Source: Ancylomarina sp963977525 (lineage in GTDB: Bacteria; Bacteroidota; Bacteroidia; Bacteroidales; Marinifilaceae). From it: a DNA stretch of 64,000 nucleotides. The stretch spans positions 62,001 through 126,000 of the forward strand of contig CAXBPC010000010.1 of NCBI GenBank assembly GCA_963977525.1. Direction: 5' to 3'. Below, piece after piece: positions 34,773 through 43,945 of this stretch (positions are counted from its first letter, which is position 1; every line of letters begins with the position of its first letter). The translations under genes were made by a program, and so were the position numbers. A model generated the notes under the pieces. It saw only the letters and a list, made by a program, of their open reading frames with translations, was not told where the DNA came from and made no database searches.

Positions 34773-35588
34773 TTAAAAATCTACTCTTTCAACACTATAA
34801 TTATCTTCATCTATCGAGATAACCGCATAATTCCTATCAGGCGTATCACCTACAACTAAATAATCAACTTGATCGTATCTTTTACCAAAGTAATACTTGT
34901 GAGTATGACCATGTATTGAGAGTTTGATATCCTTTTCTACCATCATTTGGTCGAATATAAGTTCGTTACCGTAATTATACTGATCGCCCCAAGGAGGAAT
35001 ATGAGAAACGGGTATAACATGATTGTAATCACCGTCATTTAGTAGGCTCTCTTTAAACCATTCGAATTCTGGATCTCGATTCTTATTCTCCCAAATAACA
35101 TTATCAAACATCACGAATTTGCAAGCTCTGAAAGTAAAAACGTAATTGGTCGGTCCAAAGGATTTTTCATATATCTCCTTTCCATTGGAAAGGTGGTCAT
35201 GATTTCCAATAACAGTTAGAAAGGGTACGTTTAATTCACCAATGATTTCGTTAAACCAGGTAAATTCTTTGTGTAGTGAACTCAAAGTTAAATCTCCACC
35301 ATGAATAACAAAATCGATATCATCCCTAGAGTTAATATCTTTTATTTGATCTTCAAAATCATCGTAAGAAGTATGACTGTCTGATATAAAGGCAATTCTA
35401 AATGATGCTTTTCCATCCTCTAATTCCTTTAGCTTAGCAAGGTTTTTTGAAGTTAGATCTCGATATTTCTTTTCAACAACGGCATCGTAGGGGCTATATT
35501 CAAATGTGACGTTACAAGCTGATAACAGTCCTGCCAGTGTAATGGCACTCAGGATACCAGTTTGTTTTAGGAATTTTCTTCTTTGCAT
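34773..35588 (-). CDS. lipoprotein metallophosphoesterase, Tat-like signal
   Basis: 271 residues. The N terminus MQRRKFLKQTG is Tat-like (RRKFLK), followed by a hydrophobic stretch and the lipobox GLLSAC, so export as a lipoprotein is likely. The calcineurin-like motifs are complete and in order: ISDSHTSYDD, HGGDLT, IGNHDHL, VSHIPPW and HGHTHKY, which bind two metal ions. The substrate is unknown. Confidence 0.85.
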   Translation of the reverse strand: MQRRKFLKQTGILSAITLAGLLSACNVTFEYSPYDAVVEKKYRDLTSKNLAKLKELEDGKASFRIAFISDSHTSYDDFEDQIKDINSRDDIDFVIHGGDLTLSSLHKEFTWFNEIIGELNVPFLTVIGNHDHLSNGKEIYEKSFGPTNYVFTFRACKFVMFDNVIWENKNRDPEFEWFKESLLNDGDYNHVIPVSHIPPWGDQYNYGNELIFDQMMVEKDIKLSIHGHTHKYYFGKRYDQVDYLVVGDTPDRNYAVISIDEDNYSVERVDF

Positions 35589-35760
35589 TCTTATCTCTTT
35601 TGGTCGAATCTTAATCCTTTTTTTATTTGAAAGGCGTTATAAAAATAGTGAATAAAAGAGTTTTGACTCCTTTTTATAACATTTATTAACGAATAATCTA
35701 AATAGTATTATATTCAAACGATTGCATTAAATGATATTTTTGTAATAATTCAAAATGAAA

Positions 35761-35792
35761 CAATCCTGATGCTAATAAAAGCAACAGGATTG
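35761..35792 (-). terminator. hairpin downstream of the ArsC-like gene
   Basis: CAATCCTG / CAGGATTG (35761-35768 and 35785-35792) with partial inner pairing; a T-rich stretch follows on the minus strand. Confidence 0.55.
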
Positions 35793-35818
35793 ACTATAAT
35801 TAATCCAACTGATACAAA

Positions 35819-36175
35819 TTATCTTTCAAGTTTAATTTTTACTGCTTCAATTGTTTTCTTAGCATTGCCAATAAAAGCCTCACCATTAATTAGAATGAAA
35901 GGGCGCTTAAGGAATGTGTATTCTTCTAGCATAAGCTGTTTGAAATTCTGTTCTGAAAGATTTTTTTCTTTTAAACCCATCGATTTGTATTTCATAGCAC
36001 GTTTATTGAATAGAGCTTCGTATGAGCCAATTTGGTCAGCAATTTGATCCAAATCTGATTCGCTAATATTTTCAAGCTTAATATCTTGCTTTTCGAATTT
36101 ATCGTCGATTCCTAACTCATCCATTATTCTTAGACAGGTTGAGCAGGTAGATAAGTAGTGTATCTTGTTTTTCAT
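35819..36175 (-). CDS. ArsC/Spx-family thioredoxin-fold protein
   Basis: 118 residues from ATG 36175 (MKNKIHYLSTCSTCLRIM). The frame continues 43 codons upstream, but that part overlaps the blaR terminator and looks non-coding. The Cys-Ser-Thr-Cys motif near the N terminus and TFLKRPFILINGEAFIGN near the end match the ArsC/Spx/YffB family. An arsenate reductase, a Spx-like regulator and an uncharacterised YffB-like role are all possible; no ars genes are adjacent. Confidence 0.75.
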   Translation of the reverse strand: MKNKIHYLSTCSTCLRIMDELGIDDKFEKQDIKLENISESDLDQIADQIGSYEALFNKRAMKYKSMGLKEKNLSEQNFKQLMLEEYTFLKRPFILINGEAFIGNAKKTIEAVKIKLER

Positions 36176-36240
36176 TAGAATGTATTTTAGTTTCAAAAAC
36201 TCAAAGCTAATTAAATTTTGATTTCGCATATAGTCTGAAA

Positions 36241-36270
36241 ATAAAAAAAGCAACTCCGAAGAGTCGCTTA
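36241..36270 (-). terminator. terminator after blaR1-like gene
   Basis: On the minus strand AAGCGACTC / GAGTTGCTT with a TTCG loop, one mismatch, then a run of seven T. Confidence 0.8.
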
Positions 36271-36305
36271 AATTTATTGAGAATGTTTGAAGGAGATTAC
36301 ACAAA

Positions 36306-38378
36306 CTACTTCTTGGTTGTTATTTCAATAACGCCATCTTTAGCTTTTTCACCGTATTTTTCAATCGCGACATCACCTTTCAATACACTCATTGATTTTA
36401 TATCATCAGGATTGATATCATCCATAATCATCGACTTTTTCATAATAGAGCCATCAATAACATATAAAGGAGGGTTCTTTGTTTTCCCTTTGATCTTAAT
36501 AGCTTTATTTTTCCTCTTAGCTTTTTTAATCTTCTTTTTTAGTTCTTTTTGAAACTCAGGAGATTCAATCTCTTTTAAACGTTCCTTAATATGCTCTCGA
36601 CTCTTCTCTAGATTCTTCTTTAAATTTTCTTGAAATTCAGAAGATTCAAATTTTATAATCATCTCTTTGATCTTTTCTTTTTGAATCTCAATGTTTTTCT
36701 GGAATTCACCAGACTTCATTTTTTCTAACTGACGTTGTAAGCTTTCTCTACCACGCTCTAGACTTTCTTTGATTTCTTGACGAAACTCTTCTGAATTAAT
36801 CTTCTTTAATGACGACTTTATTTTCTCTTTTAATTCGGCCTTTTCTTTCTTACTTAAGTTTTTATTATTGTCTATTTCTTCAAATGAATCGTTCTCTTGA
36901 AATTTCTCAAATTCTTTCAGGTCGATCTCTAGATTAGCTTCAGCTTCTATAAGTTCCTTTTCTATATTAATATCTATAGATTCTAGCTCTTTAAGGCTCT
37001 CTTCAAGTTCTTTTATAGTCTCTTGATTAATCTCAACCTCTACATTCTCCAGCTCTTGTAAAGCTTCTTCAAGAGCTTCTTTTTGAACTTCGATAACTTC
37101 CTCAACTTCTTTGACTTTAATTGTTTCGGACAAAACGATTGGCAGCTCTGGTAATTCTTGAATCTCAGGAGCAACCACTTCTTTAGGTTTTATTGGTACT
37201 ACAACTTTAGGAGGAGCTGGGGCAATTTTATTCTTCTTTACCTTCTTTTTTTTCTTCTCCAGATTAATAGGAGAGACTTGAGGAATTTCATTATTCTCAA
37301 AATTACCTATTGCAAAGTTCGTTGACTGTTTAGGTTCTTGCTGAATTTGATTTTTCGAATTAGCAATATTTGAAAAAAGAACCATGCCCGAAAGAGCAAA
37401 CACAAATATGACACTGAGCAAACCTCTTTCCATTTTAGATTGTTTTACAGTTTCTGGATTCAATATTCTACGTACTCTTTGTAGAAGATTTGCTTTTTTA
37501 CCTGAAAAATTTAAAACCAATTCAAGTTTATTTCTTCTAATACTTTCCATATTATTTAAAGCTTTAATTAGGGTTAAGGATTCACCACAAACCTTTACTG
37601 CAAGATCATCACAAATGTGTTCTCTTTCAGTATTAACCACAGAAGATAGCCACCAAACCATAGGATGGTAGAAAAATAAGATTTCAATAACGCCTTGTAT
37701 TAATTGAACCAAATAATCGTGACGACTAATATGAGCCAATTCATGAGCAATTATAATTTCTAATTGATTATTAGGAATATTACTTAATAAGCTAATAGGC
37801 AGCAGGATAACAGGTTTAAAATAACCTATAAGAGAAGGTGAGTCAACAGAATCTGACTCTCTGAAAATAACCTTCCTCTTTATATTAAAACGCTTTAATA
37901 ACCCAGATGCTAGCTTCATATGCTTTTCATCAAGTTTAAAAGCCTTATACTTCTTTAATCTAGTCGCATTTATATAATTGATTAACATTCGTATCGACAA
38001 TAAACAGATACCAATAATCCAGGTTCTTAAAAGAATAGGTAATAGTGTTTGGAGAGGCAAAAAATTTCTTATCCAGGCCCAAGAAAACTCTAAACTTTGA
38101 AAATTCGAGATCGAACCTGTACTAAGTTGAGAGATACTAAGATTTGATACTAATACTTTATCCGGTAATGATAGAATAAATGTGAGAATCGCAACAAAGA
38201 AAATTAATAGCATACTAACACTAGCCATCAAGTATCTTAATTGCGCATTATTCTTATTAATAAATCTAAAAACTATAGCTAAAAGTCCTGCGATTAGAAC
38301 TGCTTGCCAAATAGAGTGGAGGAGTGTCCATGCCAAAGCTTCAGATAAGCTTTGAGTGCTTAAATTACTTAGGTTCAT
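36306..38378 (-). CDS. BlaR1-type M56 metallopeptidase with SusC-plug-like C terminus
   Basis: 690 residues. Four N-terminal membrane helices (about 15-40, 48-70, 108-130 and one near 315-335) enclose the M56 zinc site HELAH (212-216), with EREHICDDLAV as third ligand region. After the last helix comes a proline segment, then about 200 residues of Glu/Lys-rich coiled coil with repeats of the FQ(K/E)N-type. The last 60 residues (PPLYVIDGSI...INPDDIKSMSVLKG...YGEKAKDGVIEITTK) resemble the plug of SusC-type TonB receptors. BlaR1 proteins sense a ligand and cleave BlaI. No penicillin-binding domain is present, so the signal is not a beta-lactam. It overlaps blaI by 14 bp. Confidence 0.85.
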   Translation of the reverse strand: MNLSNLSTQSLSEALAWTLLHSIWQAVLIAGLLAIVFRFINKNNAQLRYLMASVSMLLIFFVAILTFILSLPDKVLVSNLSISQLSTGSISNFQSLEFSWAWIRNFLPLQTLLPILLRTWIIGICLLSIRMLINYINATRLKKYKAFKLDEKHMKLASGLLKRFNIKRKVIFRESDSVDSPSLIGYFKPVILLPISLLSNIPNNQLEIIIAHELAHISRHDYLVQLIQGVIEILFFYHPMVWWLSSVVNTEREHICDDLAVKVCGESLTLIKALNNMESIRRNKLELVLNFSGKKANLLQRVRRILNPETVKQSKMERGLLSVIFVFALSGMVLFSNIANSKNQIQQEPKQSTNFAIGNFENNEIPQVSPINLEKKKKKVKKNKIAPAPPKVVVPIKPKEVVAPEIQELPELPIVLSETIKVKEVEEVIEVQKEALEEALQELENVEVEINQETIKELEESLKELESIDINIEKELIEAEANLEIDLKEFEKFQENDSFEEIDNNKNLSKKEKAELKEKIKSSLKKINSEEFRQEIKESLERGRESLQRQLEKMKSGEFQKNIEIQKEKIKEMIIKFESSEFQENLKKNLEKSREHIKERLKEIESPEFQKELKKKIKKAKRKNKAIKIKGKTKNPPLYVIDGSIMKKSMIMDDINPDDIKSMSVLKGDVAIEKYGEKAKDGVIEITTKK

Positions 38379-38763
38379 GATTTTTATTTTTTTCTATATT
38401 TTCAATTAACTTCTTTATTTCATCTAATTCTTCAGTACTACATTTATGGTTACCAAGTGCTTGTAAAACCATACCTGATGCAGATCCACCAAAAAGACTT
38501 GTCACAAACTTGTCCATAAGTTGATTTTTAGTTTCTTTTTCCTCAACTAGTGTTGAATATATGTGTGTACGAGATTCCTTAAAACGATCTAACATGCCTT
38601 TATCAGTCATTATTTGCATCACTTTCAGGCTAGTTGTATATCCTACATTTCTCTCTCCCTTAAGCTTTTCGTTGACGAAACGGACAGTTGAAGGACCATA
38701 GGTCCATAATATTTGTAAGACTTCTAATTCTGCTACGGTTGGCTTAATCTTCTGTGGCTTCAT
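38365..38763 (-). CDS. blaI: BlaI/MecI-family repressor
   Basis: 132 residues. The winged helix is KPTVAELEVLQILWTYGPSTVRFVNEKLK with GYTTSLKVMQIMTDKGMLDR, the BlaI/MecI/CopY signature, and the C-terminal part is the dimerisation region (DKFVTSLFGGSASGMVLQAL). It represses until cleaved by the BlaR1 partner, whose gene overlaps by 14 bp. Its own promoter at 38799-38829 is covered by inverted repeats, so autorepression is strongly suggested. Confidence 0.9.
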   Translation of the reverse strand: MKPQKIKPTVAELEVLQILWTYGPSTVRFVNEKLKGERNVGYTTSLKVMQIMTDKGMLDRFKESRTHIYSTLVEEKETKNQLMDKFVTSLFGGSASGMVLQALGNHKCSTEELDEIKKLIENIEKNKNHEPK

Positions 38764-38792
38764 GTTGTGGTGAATCTGAATTACGATTAATT

Positions 38793-38854
38793 TCGTATCA
38801 AATATATACGATACTTTTTGTATATCAAAATTTAAATACGACAGTTTTCGTATT
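38793..38854 (-). promoter_or_regulatory. blaI promoter with overlapping operators
   Basis: On the minus strand TTTG (38826-38829), exactly 19 bp, TATATTTG (38799-38806). Inverted repeat 1, TCGTAT-N7-ATACGA (38793-38811), spans the -7 box. Inverted repeat 2, AATACGA-N6-TCGTATT (38835-38854), lies just upstream of the -33 box. A weaker ATAC-N5-GTAT lies in the spacer. All share the GTAT/ATAC core. Confidence 0.75.
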
Positions 38855-38865
38855 TAATTAATAAG

Positions 38866-38897
38866 AAAAGGCTTATTCCTATGAAGATAAGCCTTTT
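38866..38897 (-). terminator. terminator after the frameshifted small gene
   Basis: Stem AAAAGGCTTAT / ATAAGCCTTTT (38866-38876 and 38887-38897). Confidence 0.75.
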
Positions 38898-38927
38898 AAA
38901 TATGATTAGAAGATTGATACTAGCCCT

Positions 38928-39342
38928 TTAAATACTCTTCTTAAAGATATAACGAGTAATGAAAATCCCTTTCCCATCACCTTTTCCACTATCAATTTCA
39001 ACAGCAGAAGTAACAAAGGCTAATTCCCAGCCATCAGCAACTAAAGTGTTAATTTTAGATGAAATAAGTGCATCATTAGAAGCTATGTTCTGGAAGTTTA
39101 TACCAGCAATACTATAGAAGTTTAATAGTTTAGTTTCAGCGAATAAACTTACTTTAGCATCTTTTCTTTTTACTTTTCCTTGTTTGCTTTTCTTACCATC
39201 TGTACGCTCTGTAGTGAAAGCTTGCACATCAATTGGAGATCTCACTTCTACAATTCTTGAACGACCAATTCCCATGGGTACAGTTGATTCTGCAGATGTA
39301 ATAACTTTTGCAACAAGCAGCTAAAATAAATATTTTTTTCAT
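38928..39342 (-). pseudogene. small secreted protein gene with a frameshift in its signal peptide
   Basis: The main frame gives 115 residues from an internal ATG at 39275 (MGIGRSRIVEVRSPIDVQ). Upstream in the same frame is LLVAKVITSAESTVP, a signal-peptide end, but this frame has a TAG before it and no start. An ATG at 39342 in another frame reads MKKIFILAA. Removing one base near 39320 joins them into a good signal peptide and a protein of about 137 residues. The mature part looks like a DUF4177-like fold (INTLVADGWELAFVTSA... FITRYIFKK). A true mutation or an assembly error is possible. Confidence 0.6.
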
Positions 39343-39689
39343 GTGTGATTTTTAATCTAGTTGGTAGGTTAATTAATATATTTTTAAGCAATCAACAGTT
39401 GTACCAATAATTTGATGTTTGTCGAATCTTTATTATTTAGTACTGCACTGATATTTTCTGTACGGATGTTGGAAGGACATCGAAATATTTAATTCTCAGT
39501 ATAGCTAGTTTTAATTTAACCAATTACTAAAATCTCACACTTGTCTTATAATTCATATTATGATTACTAAGATGAATGTAGAAATATTAACACTATTAAT
39601 GTCCAATTTTTGTCGAAATATCTTCACACAAAAAGCCTCCAAAAAAAATATTTTTTTTGGAGGCTTTAAAAGAATTTGATTAGATAATC
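39343..39689. other. intergenic region
   Basis: About 350 bp. Apart from the terminator at 39631-39668 I see nothing in it. Confidence 0.55.
39631..39668 (-). terminator. terminator after large TPR gene
   Basis: AAAGCCTCC plus A8 pairs with T8 plus GGAGGCTTT, giving a stem of about 17 bp; on the minus strand the GC part is preceded and followed by A/T runs. Confidence 0.85.
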
Positions 39690-40859
39690 TTACATGTTAT
39701 CCATCATAGCTTTAAATTCTTCGTACTTTTTCATGTACTCAGGCTTTTCATTTCTTAATTTGAAATATAGTTCTTTTAAAGTAGCAATTGAATTCTGCTC
39801 ATCAGGCTTAAGCTCTACAACCTTTGTGAAGTATGGAAGTGCTTCTTCGTATAACTTATATAAATTTTTAAGAGCTGCATCATATTTCTTCTGATCCATG
39901 ATGTCGTTAGCTACTTTACGAGCTTCCTCAGCTTCATTCAACTGTAGAACTCCAAGATTGTATTGAGAAATATAGTCCTTGGGGTCCTTAACGAAAGCAA
40001 TTTTGTACATTTCTTTTGCTTTTTCTGGCTCATCAGTTTTCTCGAAAACAGTTCCTTTTGCTCTATAATAAGATGCATTTTCCGGATCTAAAGAAAGTGC
40101 TTTGTCAAGATATTCAACTGCTTCATTGGGATTTGGTCCTAATAAATAATGGTTGATTAACTCTACAAGCATATAAGCATCATCTGGATACATTTCAAAA
40201 CCTTTATGAAGGTAAGTTAATGACTCCTCTGCTTTTTCACTATCCTTTAACACTTTAGAAAGATATGCATAAGCCTTAGCCCCACCGAAGTTATATTCGA
40301 TAGTTTTCTTATAATACTTAATAGCAGCCTCAAAATTGCTGATTTTTTGAGCAGCTAAACCAGCGTTAAAAATAACAGCTGTATCAACAGCTAAGTTATC
40401 AGCTTTGAACATCTCTAATTCTTCAATCTCTAGTACTTTTTCAAAAGCACTTAGTGCACCAGCATAGTCTTCAACATTATAAAACTGAACAGCTCTGTTT
40501 GTATAGTCAGGAATAAGATTAGTCATCTGAGCTTTAATAGCTTTTGAATATTTATTCTTAACATCTAACTCCATACACTTTAAATAAGCCTCGTAAGCTG
40601 TTTTAAGAGGTGCATCTGCCAAGTTTTTATAAGCAGGAAGTGGGCTTTCGAAGATAGCTTGGTAAACTTTACCTTGAATTAGATATGCTTTTGGCCATGC
40701 AACACATTTCTCGTGTCCCATACCAGCATCAATAGCTTCTTTAGCTTTGTCTAATTTACCCGAATTCAGGTAATTACTAGCTCCTGTTACTTTACTCTTT
40801 TGAGCGTTTACCATTGAAACACACAAAAGAAGAACCATAATGAACGATATTTTTTTCAT
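39690..40859 (-). CDS. secreted TPR-repeat protein
   Basis: 389 residues. Signal peptide MKKISFIMVLLLCVSMVNAQ. At least five TPR units are visible, for example AGALSAFEKVLEIEELEMF, EAAIKYYKKTIEYNFGGAKAYAYLSKVL, EAVEYLDKALSLDPENASYYRAKGTV and EKAKEMYKIAFVKDPKDYISQYNLGV. It is a periplasmic protein-protein interaction scaffold of unknown partner. Located downstream of gyrA on the same strand, but with a possible promoter of its own (40956-40988). Confidence 0.82.
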   Translation of the reverse strand: MKKISFIMVLLLCVSMVNAQKSKVTGASNYLNSGKLDKAKEAIDAGMGHEKCVAWPKAYLIQGKVYQAIFESPLPAYKNLADAPLKTAYEAYLKCMELDVKNKYSKAIKAQMTNLIPDYTNRAVQFYNVEDYAGALSAFEKVLEIEELEMFKADNLAVDTAVIFNAGLAAQKISNFEAAIKYYKKTIEYNFGGAKAYAYLSKVLKDSEKAEESLTYLHKGFEMYPDDAYMLVELINHYLLGPNPNEAVEYLDKALSLDPENASYYRAKGTVFEKTDEPEKAKEMYKIAFVKDPKDYISQYNLGVLQLNEAEEARKVANDIMDQKKYDAALKNLYKLYEEALPYFTKVVELKPDEQNSIATLKELYFKLRNEKPEYMKKYEEFKAMMDNM

Positions 40860-40955
40860 CAGTAAATAGTTTTTGTTTTGCTTTGAAGCTTTCTTAATCG
40901 TTTATAGCAACAAGAAAGTTTCATTTTATAGTTTATTTGTATTAAGAATCTTGTG

Positions 40956-40988
40956 CAAATTTAATCTATAAATCGACAAATTAAACAA
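40956..40988 (-). promoter_or_regulatory. possible promoter for TPR gene
   Basis: On the minus strand TTG (40986-40988), 22 bp, TAAATTTG (40956-40963). The spacing is at the long end. Confidence 0.35.
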
Positions 40989-41017
40989 GATTATTTTCTT
41001 TATAATTAGTCTAAGTA

Positions 41018-43609
41018 CTAGAATAGACTTGTTTGTTCACCATCAGTATCTTGTTGATCATCATTCTTGTTATCCACCTCATTTTCAGTAGATGCATTAG
41101 TTTGGATTTCAGCCTGATCAACAATTGCTTCCGATGTATTCTCTTCTGCAATCAATTCCTCTTCACCAGCAGCGTTGACTTTTGCAACAGCAGCAATTGA
41201 ATCTTCTTTTTTGCTTAAGTTTATTAAACGAACACCTTGAGTTGCACGTCCCATAACTCTTAATCCTGAAATTGCTAATCGAATCGTAATACCTGATTTG
41301 TTGATAATCATCAAATCATCCTTATCACATACAGATTTTAGTGCAATTAACTCACCAGTCTTTTCTGTAATATTAATAGTTTTAACTCCTTTACCTCCGC
41401 GATTGGTAATTCTATAGTCATTGATATCGGAACGTTTTCCATAACCATTCTCCGAAACAACCATGATGTCTTGATCTCCATTCTCCACACAAACCATGCC
41501 AACAACTTCGTCAGCCTCGTCTCTTAGAGTGATTCCGCGAACTCCAGAAGCAGTTCGTCCCATTGCTCTAACTTGGTCTTCAGCAAATCGAATCGCTTTT
41601 CCTGATCGAGCAGCAATTAAAATTTCTTTCTTACCATTGGTTAACCTAGCTTCTAATAATTGATCACCTTCGCGAACGGTAATAGCATTTACACCATTTA
41701 CACGTGGACGAGAATATGCTTCAAGAGAAGTCTTCTTAACAACACCTTTTTTAGTACATAAGATGATGTTATTATTATTAATATATTCTTCTTCTTTAAG
41801 AGTCAATACATTAATATAAGCTTTCACCTTATCGTCTGGCTCAATATTTAGAAGATTCTGAATAGCTCTACCTTTTGATTGCTTAGAACCTTCAGGAATT
41901 TCATATGTTTTTAACCAGAAACACTTACCTTTCTCCGTAAAGAAAAGCATTGTATTATGCATGGTTGCCGTAATCATGTGCTCTAAGAAATCTTCATCTC
42001 TTGTATGTGATCCCTTTGCCCCTACACCACCTCTATGCTGAGTCTTAAACTCAGATAATGGCGTACGTTTGATATAACCCATATGAGAAATCGTGATTAC
42101 CATTTCTTCATCTGCGTAGAAATCTTCAGGATTAAAGTCTTCAGAAGCATAAACAATTTCAGTTCTTCTTTCATCACCATATTTGGCTTTTACTTCCAGA
42201 AGTTCTTCTTTAATAATACCCATACGAATATCATAATCTGCAAGAATCGTATTTAAATTATCAATCAATTTCTTGAGTTCATCATACTCGCCTCTTAACT
42301 TATCTTGTTCAAGACCTGTTAAATGACGTAAACGCATTTCAACAATTGCTTTTGCTTGAATTTCAGTCAGTTCAAAACGTTCTATTAAGGCGGTACGAGC
42401 TAAGTCAGGACTCTTTGAACCTCTAATAATCTTAATAACTTCATCAATATTGTCAGAAGCAATAATCAAACCTTCTAAGATGTGAGCTCTTGCCTCAGCT
42501 TGTCTCAGTTCAAATTCTGTACGGCGTACCACCACATCATGACGATGCTCAACAAAATATAGAACTAGTTCTTTAAGATTTAATAATCTTGGACGACCTT
42601 TTACTAATGCAATATTATTCACGGAGAATGAAGATTGCATTTGAGTGTACTTGAATAGTTTGTTTAGAACGACATTGGCAATCGCATCACGTTTCAGATC
42701 AAATACGATACGCATACCGTTTCTATCTGATTCGTCATTTACATTAGAAATGCCTTCAATTTTTTTGTCGTTGATTAAATCGGCTGCTTTCATGATAAGC
42801 TCAGCCTTATTAACCATATATGGGATTTCAGATACAATAATCTTCTCACGACCAGCATCCGTTATTTCAATATTTGTTTTAGCACGAACAACAACTCGAC
42901 CTCTACCAGTTTCGTACGATTCTTTTACACCTTGATAGCCATAAATAATCCCACCTGTTGGGAAATCTGGAGCTTTAATAATATCAACTAACTCATCAAT
43001 TGTAACATCATTATTGTCGATATAAGCAATTGTAGCATCAATCGTATCTGTTAAGTTATGAGGAGGCATATTTGTAGCCATACCAACTGCAATACCTGAA
43101 GCCCCATTAACCAATAAATTTGGTATACGAGTTGGAAGCACTGTAGGCTCTTTCAAAGTATCATCGAAGTTAAGAGACATATCAACTGTATCCTTATCCA
43201 AGTCAGCCAATATTTCCTCGGCAATCTTTTTCATTCTAGCCTCTGTGTAACGCATGGCTGCAGGGCTATCACCATCAACAGAACCAAAGTTACCTTGACC
43301 ATCAACCAAAGGGTATCGTAAAGACCATGTTTGAGCCATTCTAACCATCGCCATATATACTGAACTATCACCATGTGGGTGATACTTACCCAGTACCTCA
43401 CCAACAATTCTTGCTGATTTTTTATGGGGCTTATTTGCTGCTATACCCAATTCATTCATGCCGAATAAAACTCGACGGTGAACAGGCTTAAGTCCATCTC
43501 TAACATCTGGTAAAGCTCGAGAAACAATTACTGACATCGAATAATCGATATAAGCGGATTTCATTTCCTCTTCAATATTAATGCGTATGATTCTTTCTCC
43601 CGTGGTCAT
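41018..43609 (-). CDS. gyrA: DNA gyrase subunit A
   Basis: 863 residues. N-terminal MTTGERIIRINIEEEMKSAYIDYSMSVIVSRALPDVRDGLKPVHRRVL is typical. The catalytic tyrosine is in AAMRYTEARM. The QRDR reads HPHGDSSVYMAMVRMAQ: the position of E. coli Ser83 keeps Ser, the Asp87 position is Met. C-terminal beta-pinwheel repeats carry the GyrA box QRRGGKG-like sequences TQHRGGVGAKG and ITNRGGKGVK. The acidic tail (NDDQQDTDGEQTSLF) favours gyrase over topoisomerase IV. It is divergent from clpC. Confidence 0.95.
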   Translation of the reverse strand: MTTGERIIRINIEEEMKSAYIDYSMSVIVSRALPDVRDGLKPVHRRVLFGMNELGIAANKPHKKSARIVGEVLGKYHPHGDSSVYMAMVRMAQTWSLRYPLVDGQGNFGSVDGDSPAAMRYTEARMKKIAEEILADLDKDTVDMSLNFDDTLKEPTVLPTRIPNLLVNGASGIAVGMATNMPPHNLTDTIDATIAYIDNNDVTIDELVDIIKAPDFPTGGIIYGYQGVKESYETGRGRVVVRAKTNIEITDAGREKIIVSEIPYMVNKAELIMKAADLINDKKIEGISNVNDESDRNGMRIVFDLKRDAIANVVLNKLFKYTQMQSSFSVNNIALVKGRPRLLNLKELVLYFVEHRHDVVVRRTEFELRQAEARAHILEGLIIASDNIDEVIKIIRGSKSPDLARTALIERFELTEIQAKAIVEMRLRHLTGLEQDKLRGEYDELKKLIDNLNTILADYDIRMGIIKEELLEVKAKYGDERRTEIVYASEDFNPEDFYADEEMVITISHMGYIKRTPLSEFKTQHRGGVGAKGSHTRDEDFLEHMITATMHNTMLFFTEKGKCFWLKTYEIPEGSKQSKGRAIQNLLNIEPDDKVKAYINVLTLKEEEYINNNNIILCTKKGVVKKTSLEAYSRPRVNGVNAITVREGDQLLEARLTNGKKEILIAARSGKAIRFAEDQVRAMGRTASGVRGITLRDEADEVVGMVCVENGDQDIMVVSENGYGKRSDINDYRITNRGGKGVKTINITEKTGELIALKSVCDKDDLMIINKSGITIRLAISGLRVMGRATQGVRLINLSKKEDSIAAVAKVNAAGEEELIAEENTSEAIVDQAEIQTNASTENEVDNKNDDQQDTDGEQTSLF

Positions 43610-43945
43610 ATATTTTTCTTTTAGATTCTATTCTTTTAATGGGAAATATAAATTCAAGGATTTGACATTATGAAGCATTCACTTTACAGTTCAAATCACA
43701 GAAAGACAAAAGTAAAAAAATAAGTGCAATTTTGATAATAATTAGAGTGGAATTAAAGGCCAATTAAGATAAATATTTTGTCTATATTAAAATCGATGAT
43801 GCTAACCCCTTCAATCTTCACTAATTAGTCTTAAAGTCCGTTTAAATGGCTATATTTTTGACTTAAGTTTAGTCTAAATAAAAATATTCTTATTAAATTC
43901 ACCAAAGACGACGTAAAAATAACACACAACTAAAACAAATACTAT
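43610..43945. other. divergent regulatory region gyrA / clpC
   Basis: About 335 bp with no ORF. It holds a probable clpC promoter; no clean gyrA promoter with correct spacing was found. Confidence 0.55.
43831..43860 (+). promoter_or_regulatory. probable clpC promoter
   Basis: TTA (43831-43833), 19 bp, TATTTTTG (43853-43860). One mismatch in the -33 box. No CIRCE or CtsR-like operator seen next to it. Confidence 0.4.
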
